Source of the DNA: Rikenella microfusus DSM 15922
Lineage (GTDB): Bacteria > Bacteroidota > Bacteroidia > Bacteroidales > Rikenellaceae
Assembly: GCF_000427365.1 (NCBI RefSeq)
Contig: NZ_KE386488.1
Span: 186,001 to 250,000, forward strand
Reading direction: 5' to 3'
Length of the DNA: 64,000 nt
The notes under the pieces are model-generated. The model was not told the DNA's origin, made no database searches, and was given only the letters and a program-made list of their open reading frames with translations. Both the position numbers and the translations under genes were made by a program. How positions within the stretch are numbered: position 1 is the stretch's first letter; every line of letters begins with the position of its first letter. Shown here one piece after another: positions 27,079 through 36,167 of this stretch.

Positions 27079-28095
27079 ATGACCAATTTTTCCGACAATT
27101 TCACACTCCGCGGCCGTAATACCTTCGGCCTCGACGCTACCGCCCGGCACTGGGCCGAATTCCGCACGAACGACCGGTTGCGCGAACTGATCCTCGCCTG
27201 CCGCGAACGCGACCTTCCGTGGTATGTGCTCAGCGGCGGCAGCAATATCATCCTGACGGGCAATTTTCCCGGCGTCGTCCTTCATCCGACGGCCGACGGT
27301 ATCTCGGAACCCGAACCCGGTCTGGTGCGGGCCGAAGCCGCCGTCGTCTGGGACGATCTGGTGGGCTGGGCGGTGGAACGCGGTCTGGGCGGGCTGGAGA
27401 ATCTGTCGCTGATCCCCGGCTATGCCGGCGCCGCCCCGGTTCAAAATATCGGCGCGTACGGAGCCGAGGCCAAGGATACGATCGAGACGGTCGAATATTT
27501 CGATACGGAGACTCTCGAAACGGTACGTATCGCAGGAAAAGATTGCGCTTTCGGCTACCGCGATTCCGTTTTCAAAGGTCCGCTGCGAGGGCGGGCCGTC
27601 GTCACGGCGGTGGAGTTCCGGCTCGCGCCCGAAGCCGGTGGGAAATATACCTATAATATAGGATACGGAGATTTGCGAGACCGGGTCATGGAGCTGGGCG
27701 GCCCTTCGCTGAAAAATATCCGGCGGGCCGTGATCGCCATCCGCCGGGAGAAGCTGCCCGATCCCGCAGTCGCGGGGAACGCCGGGAGCTTTTTCAAAAA
27801 TCCCGTCGTCCCGGCCGGACAGGCCGAGGCATTGCGGCGACAGTACCCCGACATGCCGGGTTACCCGTGCGATAACGGGACGCAGGTCAAGATTCCGGCG
27901 GCCTGGCTGATCGACCGTGCGGGCTGGAAAGGTTTCCGCTGCGGTACGGTGGGCGTTCATCCCCGGCAGGCGCTTGTGCTCGTGAATCTCGGCGGCGCGA
28001 CCGCGCAGGAGATTCTGAACCTCGCCCGACGCATCATCTGCGACGTGGAAAAAAAATTCGGCATCACGCTCTCGATGGAGGTGAATATTCTCTAA
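27079..28095 (+). CDS. murB: UDP-N-acetylenolpyruvoylglucosamine reductase MurB
   Basis: This 338-aa flavoenzyme reduces UDP-GlcNAc-enolpyruvate to UDP-MurNAc with NADPH in peptidoglycan synthesis. The FAD-binding motifs are clear: NTFGLDATA (about residues 14-22), YVLSGGSNIILTG (49-61) and LSLIPGYAGAAPVQNIGAYG (112-131). The catalytic region GNAGSFFKNPVV (about 233-244) carries the serine proton donor. AWLIDRAGWKG follows, as in type I MurB. It starts at 27079. It is monocistronic, ending at a hairpin/T-rich region near 28155-28197. murF-alr, the later step, lies 1 kb away on the same strand behind a repeat block. Confidence 0.95.
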   Translation: MTNFSDNFTLRGRNTFGLDATARHWAEFRTNDRLRELILACRERDLPWYVLSGGSNIILTGNFPGVVLHPTADGISEPEPGLVRAEAAVVWDDLVGWAVERGLGGLENLSLIPGYAGAAPVQNIGAYGAEAKDTIETVEYFDTETLETVRIAGKDCAFGYRDSVFKGPLRGRAVVTAVEFRLAPEAGGKYTYNIGYGDLRDRVMELGGPSLKNIRRAVIAIRREKLPDPAVAGNAGSFFKNPVVPAGQAEALRRQYPDMPGYPCDNGTQVKIPAAWLIDRAGWKGFRCGTVGVHPRQALVLVNLGGATAQEILNLARRIICDVEKKFGITLSMEVNIL

Positions 28096-28154
28096 GAAAA
28101 GCCCGCGCGGACCGAAAAACACAGAACAACCGAAAGGAGAGACACCGCCCGCAG

Positions 28155-28197
28155 ACCGTAAAACGCAGGGTTGCGTTGTACGGTTTTGTCTTTTTTC
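28155..28197 (+). terminator. Terminator downstream of murB
   Basis: A nested hairpin (ACCGTA with TACGGT outside, AACGCA with TGCGTT inside) is followed by TTTTGTCTTTTTT, about 60 bases after the murB stop. Confidence 0.55.
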
Positions 28198-28325
28198 GGT
28201 TCAGCGGATGGTTTCCTATCCTTCGGCGGTGAATCTCGAAAATCACCCGGAGCCGTTATCCCCGATTTTCATGCAGTAACCCCGTAATCCGTAAAACCGA
28301 AGCCCGATTATATTAAATACAGACC

Positions 28326-28365
28326 TTCCCGGTCGGTTCGGCGGCACCGCCGAACCGACCGGGAA
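28326..28365. repeat. Isolated long palindrome with 19-bp perfect arms
   Basis: The arms TTCCCGGTCGGTTCGGCGG and its complement are separated by only two bases (CA). It lies in the 28096-29056 gap, outside any mosaic module, with no T-run and no adjacent gene start. Confidence 0.8.
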
Positions 28366-28479
28366 TGCTCTCTGCTGTCGGGGGACGGCGCGAGCCAAAA
28401 ACGTATCGACGAAAACCAATGGGTATATCGAAGTATATAATAGGGTGTATAATCCGGACACCCGGGAGGTTATGGGTAA

Positions 28480-28980
28480 TTACAGCCCGGTTTGTCTGCT
28501 GACGCGGAAATTTATATTTTCATCGTACTTTTAATTTGTAGGTTCAAGGCCGGAGCCAGCGAGGACAAGACCGAGCTTCGCGAGTGTGGCAGCCCTGCGC
28601 CGGGGGTGGGTTGCCGTTCCGGCTTCCTCCTGGCGCCTCAGTTCGGGCTGGCCGCTACGCGGATAATTAACCACACTGTTAAGAGTAAAATTCTGTGTCA
28701 GCGGGCGGGTCGGACGCCTCCCCACAGGAGCCCGGTGCCGCTCGGCACTCGAACCGGGCTGTAACTACCCAAGACCGGGCGTCCAACCTTAAATCTTAGA
28801 AATAACTGTAGGTTTAAAAAGTTCTCCCGACTTCTTACTTTGGTATCGAAGTACGAGTAGAGACTGCTGCTCCGGGAATGTGCGATTTCTTTGCTTTCTT
28901 GCTTGGTCGCACAAGAAAGAAAGTGCCCCCGCGGCACGAGCGGGTGAAGAAAGGACAAACACCCGCCGACGCAGGAGACA
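28480..28980. repeat. Mosaic intergenic repeat block 6 (variant A, E, C)
   Basis: A degenerate reversed A/D composite (about 28549-28660) lies between linkers TCGTACTTTTAATT and TTAACCACACTGTTAA. An E module follows (about 28707-28790), then a linker and a C module (about 28840-28975) whose stem is a third variant (TTTCTTGC...GCACAAGAAA type). The last 75 bases before murF are ordinary promoter spacer. Confidence 0.82.
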
Positions 28981-29023
28981 GGTTTTCCCGACAATATTTA
29001 TAACCGTTCTTGGGGTAAAACCT

Positions 29024-29031
29024 TAACTTTG
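29024..29031 (+). promoter_or_regulatory. -7 box (TAACTTTG) of murF-alr
   Basis: TAACTTTG lies 25 bases upstream of the murF-alr ATG and matches TAnnTTTG. A TTG at 29010 is too close to be a proper -33 element. Confidence 0.5.
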
Positions 29032-29056
29032 CGAAGCCGATAAAACTGGCTCCGTT

Positions 29057-31450
29057 ATGGACTATACCCTATCCCACATAGCCGCCGTTACGGGCGGTGC
29101 TCTGCACGGCGACGACCGGCGCGTCGCCGCCGTCGCTACCGACAGCCGCAACAGCATCGCCGCGCCGGGCGAAACCCTGTTCGTCGCTCTGGTCGGTCCC
29201 AACCACGACGGCCACCGCTACATCGAAGAACTCTACCGCCGCGGTGTCCGCAGCTTTCTCGTCGGATACGTCCCCGACCCGCCCGCGGCACCGATGCCCG
29301 ATGCGTCGTTCGTCACCGTTCCCGATACCCTCGACGCATTGCAGGCCCTCGCCGCATACCACCGCCAGCAATACAACGGCACCGTAGCGGCCATAACGGG
29401 CAGCAACGGCAAGACCGTCGTCAAGGAGTGGATCGCTCAGCTCTGGCCGGAGGGCGCCGGCCGGCTGTTCCGCAGCCCCCGCAGCTACAATTCGCAGTTA
29501 GGCGTAGCCCTCTCGCTGCTGATGATCCGGGGCGACGAACAGTTGGTCGTGATCGAAGCCGGCATCTCCCGCCCCGGCGAGATGGAACGGCTCGAAGCCA
29601 TGATCCGGCCCCAGATCGGTATCCTGACCAATATCGGCGCCGCCCACGGTGAAAATTTCAACTCCGACGAACAGAAACTGGACGAAAAACTCAAACTGTT
29701 CCGCAATGCCGAATCGATCATCTACCGCGCCGACATCCCCCTGATCGCCAAACATATCGGCAAACGGTACGGGAAATGCCCCGAACGGTTGCACGGCTGG
29801 CGGACCGACCTGGCGACCGGCCTCGCGGAACACTTCGGCGACTACGCCTCGCGCGAGAACGCCGCCCACGTCGTCGCCCTCTACCGGTTGCTCGGCATCG
29901 CGCCCAAGCCTCTCGACGGGTTGCAGCCCGTCGCCATGCGGCTCGAACTGCGTGAAGGGATACTCGGCAGCACCGTCATCAACGACTCCTACAACAGCGA
30001 CCTGACCTCGCTGGGCATCGCGCTCGACTACCTCGACCACAACGCCGGCGACCGGCCCAAAGCGCTGATCCTGTCCGACATCCTGCAGGCCGGGCTGAAA
30101 TCCGACGAATTGTACCGCCAGGTCGCCGCCCTCGTCCGCGAACACGGTATCGCCGATTTTACCGGCATCGGCCCCGGCATCGCCTCGGCCGCGCACCATT
30201 TCGTCGCGCTGCTCGGCTCGGAACATGTCCATTTGCACGCCGCCACCGACGATTTCCTGCGCCATATCGACAAGGAACGTTTTGCCGGCCGCTTCATCCT
30301 CGTGAAAGGGAGCCGCGCGTTCGGTTTCGAGCGTATCAGCCGGATGCTGGAAAAACGCACCCATACCACCACCCTCGAAGTGAATCTCGGCGCGCTGGCC
30401 GCCAACCTCGGCCACTTTCGCGCCATGCTCCGCCCCGGAACCCGGGTGATGGCGATGGTCAAAGCCCACTCTTACGGTACCGGTTCGGTTGAAATCGCCG
30501 CCATGCTCCAGCACGAAGGAGTCGATTACCTGGCCGTCGCCTTCGCCGACGAAGGCGTCGCCTTGCGCGAAGCGGGCATCCGCCTGCCGATCGTGGTACT
30601 CAATTCCGATCCCGGCAGCTTCGCCGTGATGGCCGACTACGATCTCGAACCCGAAATCTATTCGTTCTCTTCCCTGAAAGGCTATGCCGCCGAAATACGC
30701 AGCCGGGGGATTACGGAAGCGCCCATCCATCTGAAGATGGACACCGGCATGCACCGCCTCGGTTTCATGCCGCAGGAGCTGCCGGAACTCTGCGTCCTGC
30801 TGAAAGACGAACACGCGGTGAAAGTAAGGTCGATATTCTCGCACCTGGCGGCTTCCGAAGACCCCGCCGAAGACGATTTCACCCGCGGGCAGATCGCCCT
30901 GTTCACCCGGATGAGCGGCCGGATCGTCGAAACGCTGGGCGATCCCTCTATCCTGCGACACATCTGCAACAGCGCAGGCATCGCCCGTTTCCCCGAAGCC
31001 CACTTCGACATGGTGCGCCTCGGCGTGGGGCTTTACGGCATCGAAGACCCTGCGTTGCAGGCGGCGGCCACGCTCCGCACGCAGATCGTGCAGATCAAGA
31101 CCCTCGACAGGGGCGATACGGTGGGTTACAACCGCCGGGGCGTAGCGACCGGGCCGATGCGGACGGCAACCATCCCGATCGGCTACGCCGACGGCATGGA
31201 CCGCGGCCTGGGACGCGGGGCGGGGCAGGTCTGTATCCGCGGGGTATTGTGTCCGACATTCGGCAATATCTGCATGGACACCTGCATGATCGACATTACG
31301 GCCGTACCGGAGGCCCGCGAAGGGGACGAGGTGGTGATCTTCGGCGAACGGCCGACGGTGCGGGAGGTGGCCGAGGTGCTGGGTACCATCTCGTACGAGG
31401 TGCTGACTTCGGTGTCGGCCCGCATCAAGCGGATTTATGTGCGGGAATAA
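29057..31450 (+). CDS. murF-alr: Bifunctional MurF ligase / alanine racemase
   Basis: This 797-aa fusion supplies and uses D-alanine for peptidoglycan. Residues 1 to about 435 are MurF (UDP-MurNAc-tripeptide:D-Ala-D-Ala ligase), with the P-loop AITGSNGKT at 112-120 and NDSYNSDLTSL in the central domain. From about residue 440 an alanine racemase follows: the PLP lysine is K469 in MAMVKAHSYGTG, HLKMDTGMHRLGF is conserved, and IGYADGMDRG carries a conserved Alr tyrosine. This fusion is known and common in Bacteroidetes. Both halves keep their key residues. It starts at the ATG at 29057 behind a good -7 box. Confidence 0.95.
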   Translation: MDYTLSHIAAVTGGALHGDDRRVAAVATDSRNSIAAPGETLFVALVGPNHDGHRYIEELYRRGVRSFLVGYVPDPPAAPMPDASFVTVPDTLDALQALAAYHRQQYNGTVAAITGSNGKTVVKEWIAQLWPEGAGRLFRSPRSYNSQLGVALSLLMIRGDEQLVVIEAGISRPGEMERLEAMIRPQIGILTNIGAAHGENFNSDEQKLDEKLKLFRNAESIIYRADIPLIAKHIGKRYGKCPERLHGWRTDLATGLAEHFGDYASRENAAHVVALYRLLGIAPKPLDGLQPVAMRLELREGILGSTVINDSYNSDLTSLGIALDYLDHNAGDRPKALILSDILQAGLKSDELYRQVAALVREHGIADFTGIGPGIASAAHHFVALLGSEHVHLHAATDDFLRHIDKERFAGRFILVKGSRAFGFERISRMLEKRTHTTTLEVNLGALAANLGHFRAMLRPGTRVMAMVKAHSYGTGSVEIAAMLQHEGVDYLAVAFADEGVALREAGIRLPIVVLNSDPGSFAVMADYDLEPEIYSFSSLKGYAAEIRSRGITEAPIHLKMDTGMHRLGFMPQELPELCVLLKDEHAVKVRSIFSHLAASEDPAEDDFTRGQIALFTRMSGRIVETLGDPSILRHICNSAGIARFPEAHFDMVRLGVGLYGIEDPALQAAATLRTQIVQIKTLDRGDTVGYNRRGVATGPMRTATIPIGYADGMDRGLGRGAGQVCIRGVLCPTFGNICMDTCMIDITAVPEAREGDEVVIFGERPTVREVAEVLGTISYEVLTSVSARIKRIYVRE

Positions 31451-31575
31451 CGGCCCCGGCAGAGAAAACCGGATTTCGATTCTGTTTAAAATTTGTATGA
31501 TGTCATTTTGTATTACTGTGAAACATAACCATAAAATCATATGGTTATGAACAAGAAAAAATTAGCCCGGTTAAA

Positions 31576-31860
31576 ATGCTGACGATCGTTGCCGCCTTGT
31601 CGCTGGGCGCTGGCGTATTTACGGCCTATCGTCTGGCGCAGCCCGAACCGCAGGTCTCCGATCTGACCCTCGCCAATATCGAGGCGCTCGGCCTCGATAC
31701 GGACGAAACGGGAATCGTCGTCGGCAAATGCGGCAATAGTTTTTTGTACAAGTGCGAAGCCACTTGCTCCAAATGCGGTGAGAAACTAAGCGCCGGTTGG
31801 CCCGGTCCCAAACTTCAGGCGATGGGGCCGTGTCCCAATTGCGGTACATGGATTCTCTAA
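31576..31860 (+). CDS. NVEALA-type small exported peptide, leader apparently frameshifted
   Basis: This 94-codon ORF contains a hydrophobic leader (MLTIVAALSLGAGVFTAYRLA), the diagnostic LTLANIEAL near residues 29-37, and a C-terminal part with four cysteines in CSKCGEK and CPNCGTW, a zinc-ribbon-like pattern. NVEALA peptides are short Bacteroidetes exported proteins of unknown function. The usual Met-Lys-rich start is missing in this frame, but MVMNKKKLARLK is encoded at 31541 in another frame. One extra A in the A6 run at 31556-31561 would fuse the two into a normal leader, so this is a frameshift, sequencing error or phase-variable tract. The lipoprotein gene follows after 12 bases. Confidence 0.75.
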   Translation: MLTIVAALSLGAGVFTAYRLAQPEPQVSDLTLANIEALGLDTDETGIVVGKCGNSFLYKCEATCSKCGEKLSAGWPGPKLQAMGPCPNCGTWIL

Positions 31861-31872
31861 TTTTCGTCCGAC

Positions 31873-32901
31873 ATGCGTAAAATCCTGTTTACGTCGTTTC
31901 TCGGTCTGGCGTTGGCCGGATGCGGACGGCAGCAGCCTTGCGAGAACTATGCGCCGCCCGTGTTCCCCGCTCGTTCCGTCCCGCAAACGGAAGTGCTTCG
32001 CGATTCGCTTGTCCTGTACGGTTCCGGCGCCATGGCTTTATATAAAGACTGGCTGATCGTCGCCTCCCGCCATGCGGACGGATGGGTCCACTTTTTCGAC
32101 AAGCATACCGGCGAGCGGATCGGCATGGCGGTTCCTCCGGGGAAAGGACCGGGAGAGGCCGTCCAGGTCTCGACGATCGACGTTTCGCCAGCCAATGGGC
32201 GGCTGTTCGTGACCGACCGATCGACCTACAAGATACTCGAATTCGACCTCGATTCCCTGATCCGGTATGGGAAACGGCTCCCGGAACGCGAGTTTACCCT
32301 GCCGGATTCCGTAACTACGCCGACAAAGATGTGGCATACGGCCGACGGCATTTTGTCGAGAGGATCGGGAGTTTATGGTCAGGCCCGTCTGGCCCGGTTC
32401 CGCGACGGGATTTGTACGGCCCGGTACGATACCTATCCGGCGGCGGAAGACACCGCCTTGATGCGGAAAAGCTATGTCGATTGCACGGCGACCGTATCGC
32501 CCGACGGCTCGAAAATGGCTTTCGGGCTGAAATACGGGTGCGTTCTGGAAATCCTCGACCTGCGGGACGGCGGTATCCGTCCGTACGCCGTGCGTTATTT
32601 CCATAAACCGGAAATGGCCGAAGGCGCCGCAATCGGCCCCAACGAAAAGACGGTTTTCGGGTTCGGAGATATCAGCTCCACCGACCGCTATATCTACGGC
32701 ACTTACCGCGGTACCAAAGAGATGGATGCCATTCATGGCATCGCGGTCTTCGACTGGGATGGAAACGAACGGCATTTCTATCAGATCGATAAGTTGCTGA
32801 TCGATTTTTGCGTGGAACCCGACGATTCTGTTCTTTACGCTGTCGAACTCGACACGCAAAACGGGGAATTTCGGCTCGTATCGATTCCGTTGGAGGTCTG
32901 A
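31873..32901 (+). CDS. BF3164/TolB-like beta-propeller lipoprotein
   Basis: This 342-aa protein has a lipoprotein signal (MRKILFTSFLGLALAGCGRQ; lipidated Cys17). The rest is beta-rich, with repeated blade-like segments such as DGWVHFFDKHTGERIG, NGRLFVTDRSTYKILEFDLD and YIYGTYRG. It fits the BF3164 / TolB-like six-bladed propeller lipoproteins of Bacteroidetes, which are often paired with NVEALA peptides, as here. It probably sits on the periplasmic or outer face of an envelope membrane. The function of the pair is unknown; a ligand-binding or sensing role is inference. Confidence 0.82.
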   Translation: MRKILFTSFLGLALAGCGRQQPCENYAPPVFPARSVPQTEVLRDSLVLYGSGAMALYKDWLIVASRHADGWVHFFDKHTGERIGMAVPPGKGPGEAVQVSTIDVSPANGRLFVTDRSTYKILEFDLDSLIRYGKRLPEREFTLPDSVTTPTKMWHTADGILSRGSGVYGQARLARFRDGICTARYDTYPAAEDTALMRKSYVDCTATVSPDGSKMAFGLKYGCVLEILDLRDGGIRPYAVRYFHKPEMAEGAAIGPNEKTVFGFGDISSTDRYIYGTYRGTKEMDAIHGIAVFDWDGNERHFYQIDKLLIDFCVEPDDSVLYAVELDTQNGEFRLVSIPLEV

Positions 32902-32927
32902 GACGACCCAAAGCCCCGAAAAAACGT

Positions 32928-32970
32928 TACCTTTGCGACCGCCTGCCTCGATCGATATACGGCAGGCGGT
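32928..32970 (+). promoter_or_regulatory. -7 box and 5' hairpin of the HAD gene
   Basis: TACCTTTG (32928-32935) matches TAnnTTTG. Directly after it, ACCGCCTGCC (32938-32947) pairs with GGCAGGCGGT (32961-32970), so the transcript would begin with a 10-bp stem, 25 bases before the start codon. It resembles the hydG arrangement. Confidence 0.5.
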
Positions 32971-32995
32971 TTTTCATTTCCAACATTCGCGACCT

Positions 32996-33661
32996 ATGCT
33001 TCAGGCTGCTCTTTTCGATATGGACGGCGTAATCGTCGATAACCGCGACGCCCATTTGCGCGCTTTCGCGGAGTTCGCCCGCCGCCACGGCATACCCGGC
33101 TTCGACACCTCCGCCCTTTTGCCCTATTTCGGTTCCACCAACGCCGTCATCATGGGGCATCTCTTCGGTCGCGACGACATTCCGGCCGGGGAGGTCGAAC
33201 GCCTCTCGCAGGAGAAAGAAGCGATCTACCGCGAACTCTACGACCCCGTCATGGAACCTGCCCCCGGCCTTATGGAATTGCTGGCAGCCTTACGGGCAGC
33301 CGGCGTAAAAATCGCCGTGGGCAGCTCCGCGCCGCGGGTGAATGTCGATTTCGTCCTCGACCGCTGTCGTATTTCCCGGTATTTCGATGCCGTCGCGTCC
33401 GGTTCCGAAATCACCCGCAGCAAACCCGACCCGGAGGTCTATCTGCTCGCGGCGAAAAAATTGGATGTACGGCCCGACCATTGCGTCGTTTTCGAAGACG
33501 CCTTCGTCGGCATGCAGGCCGCCCGCAGCGCCGGGGCCAAAGTGGTCGCGCTCGCTTCTACTTTCCCGCGCGAGACGATCCGGCAGCGCGGCGACTACGA
33601 CCTGCTGGCAGACGGTTTCCGGGATGTCTCCATAGGCGACCTGCGGAACCTCTGGGAATAG
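32996..33661 (+). CDS. HAD superfamily hydrolase, beta-phosphoglucomutase-like
   Basis: This 221-aa HAD subfamily IA protein has motif I LFDMDGVIVDN (DxD at residues 9 and 11), motif II VAVGSSAPR (about 104-112), the motif III lysine in SKPDPEVYLLAA, and the motif IV acidic pair in VVFEDAFVGMQAARSAG. The small helical cap is inserted after motif I. The DMDGVIVD start and the VGSSAPRVN motif are typical of beta-phosphoglucomutases and related phosphatases; which of the two cannot be decided. I start at the ATG at 32996; the 21-codon longer frame covers the 5' hairpin. Confidence 0.9.
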   Translation: MLQAALFDMDGVIVDNRDAHLRAFAEFARRHGIPGFDTSALLPYFGSTNAVIMGHLFGRDDIPAGEVERLSQEKEAIYRELYDPVMEPAPGLMELLAALRAAGVKIAVGSSAPRVNVDFVLDRCRISRYFDAVASGSEITRSKPDPEVYLLAAKKLDVRPDHCVVFEDAFVGMQAARSAGAKVVALASTFPRETIRQRGDYDLLADGFRDVSIGDLRNLWE

Positions 33662-33744
33662 GTGCGGCTGTTAGTCAAGAGGTACATTGGGAAATGGAGT
33701 ACATATCGCCCGCGCGACTTTCCGGTCATAAAATATATCCCGGC

Positions 33745-34010
33745 CATTTAACTGTAGGGTTAAATGTTAAGGACATGCTTTGCGACCTTCCGGTCGCGCG
33801 GGCCGCAGCCTCCCGCAGCGGAGGCCCGCTCGCTCGCGATACTCGTTCCCGTGCCCCGCAGGCTGCGGGCCAGATAACCCTACGTTTTTATTGATGCGAT
33901 TCTTTAGAATCGCCGGCTTATTCGCCCCCAAGCCGCATTGCGGTTTTTGCGGTGCCGCCGGACCCTCCGACCGGGTTATAACTTCCCGTTCCCCGCAGAC
34001 TGCGGTTTTG
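33745..34010. repeat. Mosaic intergenic repeat block 7 (B, F)
   Basis: The linker TTTAACTGTAGGGTTAAA (33748) is followed by a B module (about 33775-33870), a linker (ATAACCCTACGTTTT) and an F module with the perfect hairpin GCGATTC-TTTA-GAATCGC (33897-33914), continuing to about 34000. The remaining gap up to 34271 shows no gene; it is the probable promoter region of mtaB. Confidence 0.85.
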
Positions 34011-34271
34011 TTCGAAAAACAATGCTATTTTTGCGATGCTGGCTCCAACAGTACCGCCGGACTCGTTCGGGGGGGCTGCTCCACCGCGGAGAGAACCTAT
34101 ACAAAACAGACCGGCACAACGCTATTTACGATTGCCGGAAAGACTGACCCGTGTCCAAGGGACGAAATCTTCTGCACGGGCATACCGATATATACGGTCA
34201 GTCTCCGCAAAAAACGCTTTCGGACAGCCCGGCAACAAGGCTGTACCGTTCAAATCCATAAACCGACCGAA

Positions 34272-35621
34272 ATGGAAGTCCGAACGCTCAAAGTCGCTTT
34301 TTATACCTTAGGCTGCAAACTCAACTTTTCCGAGACCGCAACCATCGCCCGCCAATTCGAAGAAGGCGGCTATGCCCGTGCCGCGAAAGGAGAGCGGGCG
34401 GACATCTGCGTGATCAACACCTGTTCGGTGACCGAACACGCAGACAAAAAATGCCGCCATGTCGTGCGGCGGGCGGTACGCGAGAATCCCGGCGCACTGG
34501 TAGCCGTAACGGGGTGTTACGCCCAGCTCCGCCCTCAGGACCTGGCGGCCATCGAAGGGGTGGACATCGTGGTCGGCAATAACGAAAAGGGATCGCTCTA
34601 CGCACAGGTGGCAGCGATGTTGGGGCGGGGCGAACGGCGGCTCGAAGTGCACACATGTGCCGCCGAGGAGATACGTTCGTTCTTCGCCGCTTTCTCGACC
34701 GGCGACCGCACGCGGGCCTTTCTCAAAGTGCAGGACGGCTGCAACTACCGTTGTTCGTATTGTACGATCCCGGACGCGCGCGGGGCCAGCCGCAACATAC
34801 CGGCGGCCGAGCTGGTCGGCGAGGCGGAACAGATTGCGGCGCGCGGCGTGAAGGAGATCGTGCTGACAGGGGTCAATATCGGCGATTTCGGCCGCACGAC
34901 GGGGGAATCCTTCCTGCAACTGGTTACGGCGTTGGACGCGGTGAAAGATATCGAACGGTACCGCATCTCGTCCATCGAGCCGAACCTGCTGACGGACGAG
35001 GTGATCGCGTTCTGCGCCGCGTCGGAAAAATTCGTACCGCATTTCCATATTCCTTTGCAATCGGGCAGCGACCGGATCCTGCGCCGGATGCGGCGGCGGT
35101 ACGACACGGGGCGTTTCGCGGAGCGGATCGCACGGGTAAGGGAGGCGATGCCGGACGCTTTTCTGGGTATCGACGTGATCGTGGGCTTTCCCGGCGAAAC
35201 GGAAGATGACTTCGCGGACGCATACCGTTTCCTGGCGGAGACGATCCGGCCTGCTTACCTGCATATCTTTCCCTATTCCGTGAGGCCGGGGACGCCGGCG
35301 GCGGAATTCCCGCAGCAAGTGGCGCCGGAAACAGCGGCGGAACGGGTGGCCCGTTTGGGGCGGTTATCGGCGGAATTGCATGCGGAGTTCTGCGCCCGCT
35401 TTACGGGGCAGGTACGGCCGGTGCTGTTCGAATCGACGATGCGGGGAGGCCGCATGACGGGTTTCACGGACAACTATATCCGCGTGGCGGTGCCGTACCG
35501 GCGGGAGTGGGTGAACCGGATCGTACCGGTGGAACTGGGAATGCCGGCTTCCGCCGTGCCTGAAGCCTCGGGCTATGCGGGAGGCGATGAATTCCTGACC
35601 GGCCGGATACTCGCCGAATAA
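34272..35621 (+). CDS. mtaB: tRNA (t6A37) methylthiotransferase MtaB
   Basis: This 449-aa radical SAM methylthiotransferase adds the methylthio group to t6A37 in tRNAs reading ANN codons. The N-terminal UPF0004 domain has the [4Fe-4S] cysteines C15 (LGCKLN), C51 (NTCSVT) and C82 (TGCYAQ). The radical SAM motif is C157-C161-C164 (CNYRCSYC), followed by IPDARG, typical of MtaB rather than RimO or MiaB. A C-terminal TRAM-like segment is present from about residue 375. I start at the ATG at 34272 (MEVRTLKVAFYTLGCKLN), because the 160 codons upstream in frame run through repeat modules. Confidence 0.93.
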   Translation: MEVRTLKVAFYTLGCKLNFSETATIARQFEEGGYARAAKGERADICVINTCSVTEHADKKCRHVVRRAVRENPGALVAVTGCYAQLRPQDLAAIEGVDIVVGNNEKGSLYAQVAAMLGRGERRLEVHTCAAEEIRSFFAAFSTGDRTRAFLKVQDGCNYRCSYCTIPDARGASRNIPAAELVGEAEQIAARGVKEIVLTGVNIGDFGRTTGESFLQLVTALDAVKDIERYRISSIEPNLLTDEVIAFCAASEKFVPHFHIPLQSGSDRILRRMRRRYDTGRFAERIARVREAMPDAFLGIDVIVGFPGETEDDFADAYRFLAETIRPAYLHIFPYSVRPGTPAAEFPQQVAPETAAERVARLGRLSAELHAEFCARFTGQVRPVLFESTMRGGRMTGFTDNYIRVAVPYRREWVNRIVPVELGMPASAVPEASGYAGGDEFLTGRILAE

Positions 35622-35799
35622 TTCCTCTCTCTCCGGCCTGCCGCCGTTACCCGCGAGTACTCCCGGAAGGACCGGTTTTCCCTACCTGTATCCGGCCGTC
35701 CGAGAACCCGATGACGCTCCCCAGCCGGATCGGCCCCCTTAGCCTTCAGACTTTATTACGACTGCACTGTCCGATGCCGGCGAAGATTGTTTGCGCCTT

Positions 35800-36110
35800 G
35801 ATTCCGGGTGGCTCCGGGCAGAAAAAGGAAACATTCGACAGATAACCGCAGGTTTATCATATGCTTTCGCCGACGGGCGTTTGTTTCTCTTCGCCCGCTT
35901 ATGCTGCAGGGGCACCAGCTTCTCCGGACGCCTTATGCCGACGGGGCGCATACTTTTTTACCTACGGTTTGCCGGTGGCTTCCTCGCGCTGCCTCGCCAA
36001 AGTCCGCAAGCGGCCTTTAGGTCTCAGTACGCAGCTCGGCTGCTGCGTCGGTTCGGGCTGGCCGCTACACAGTGGACGATTAACCGTAGTTTTTCCGAAT
36101 ACCCTGCCGG
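35800..36110. repeat. Mosaic intergenic repeat block 8 (partial A, C with nested D)
   Basis: The end of an A-like module (GGTGGCTCCGGGC) and a linker lead into a C module from about 35866, whose stem is interrupted after ACTTTTTT by the same roughly 110-base D-type insert seen at 4281-4425, here in inverted orientation. It ends with the linker GATTAACCGTAGTTTTT. The first 180 bases after mtaB show nothing recognisable. Confidence 0.78.
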
Positions 36111-36167
36111 TCGATCCCATTTCCACTCCCATTCGGTCGCCTGGAGAGGGGAACGGCTCCGGGGCGT

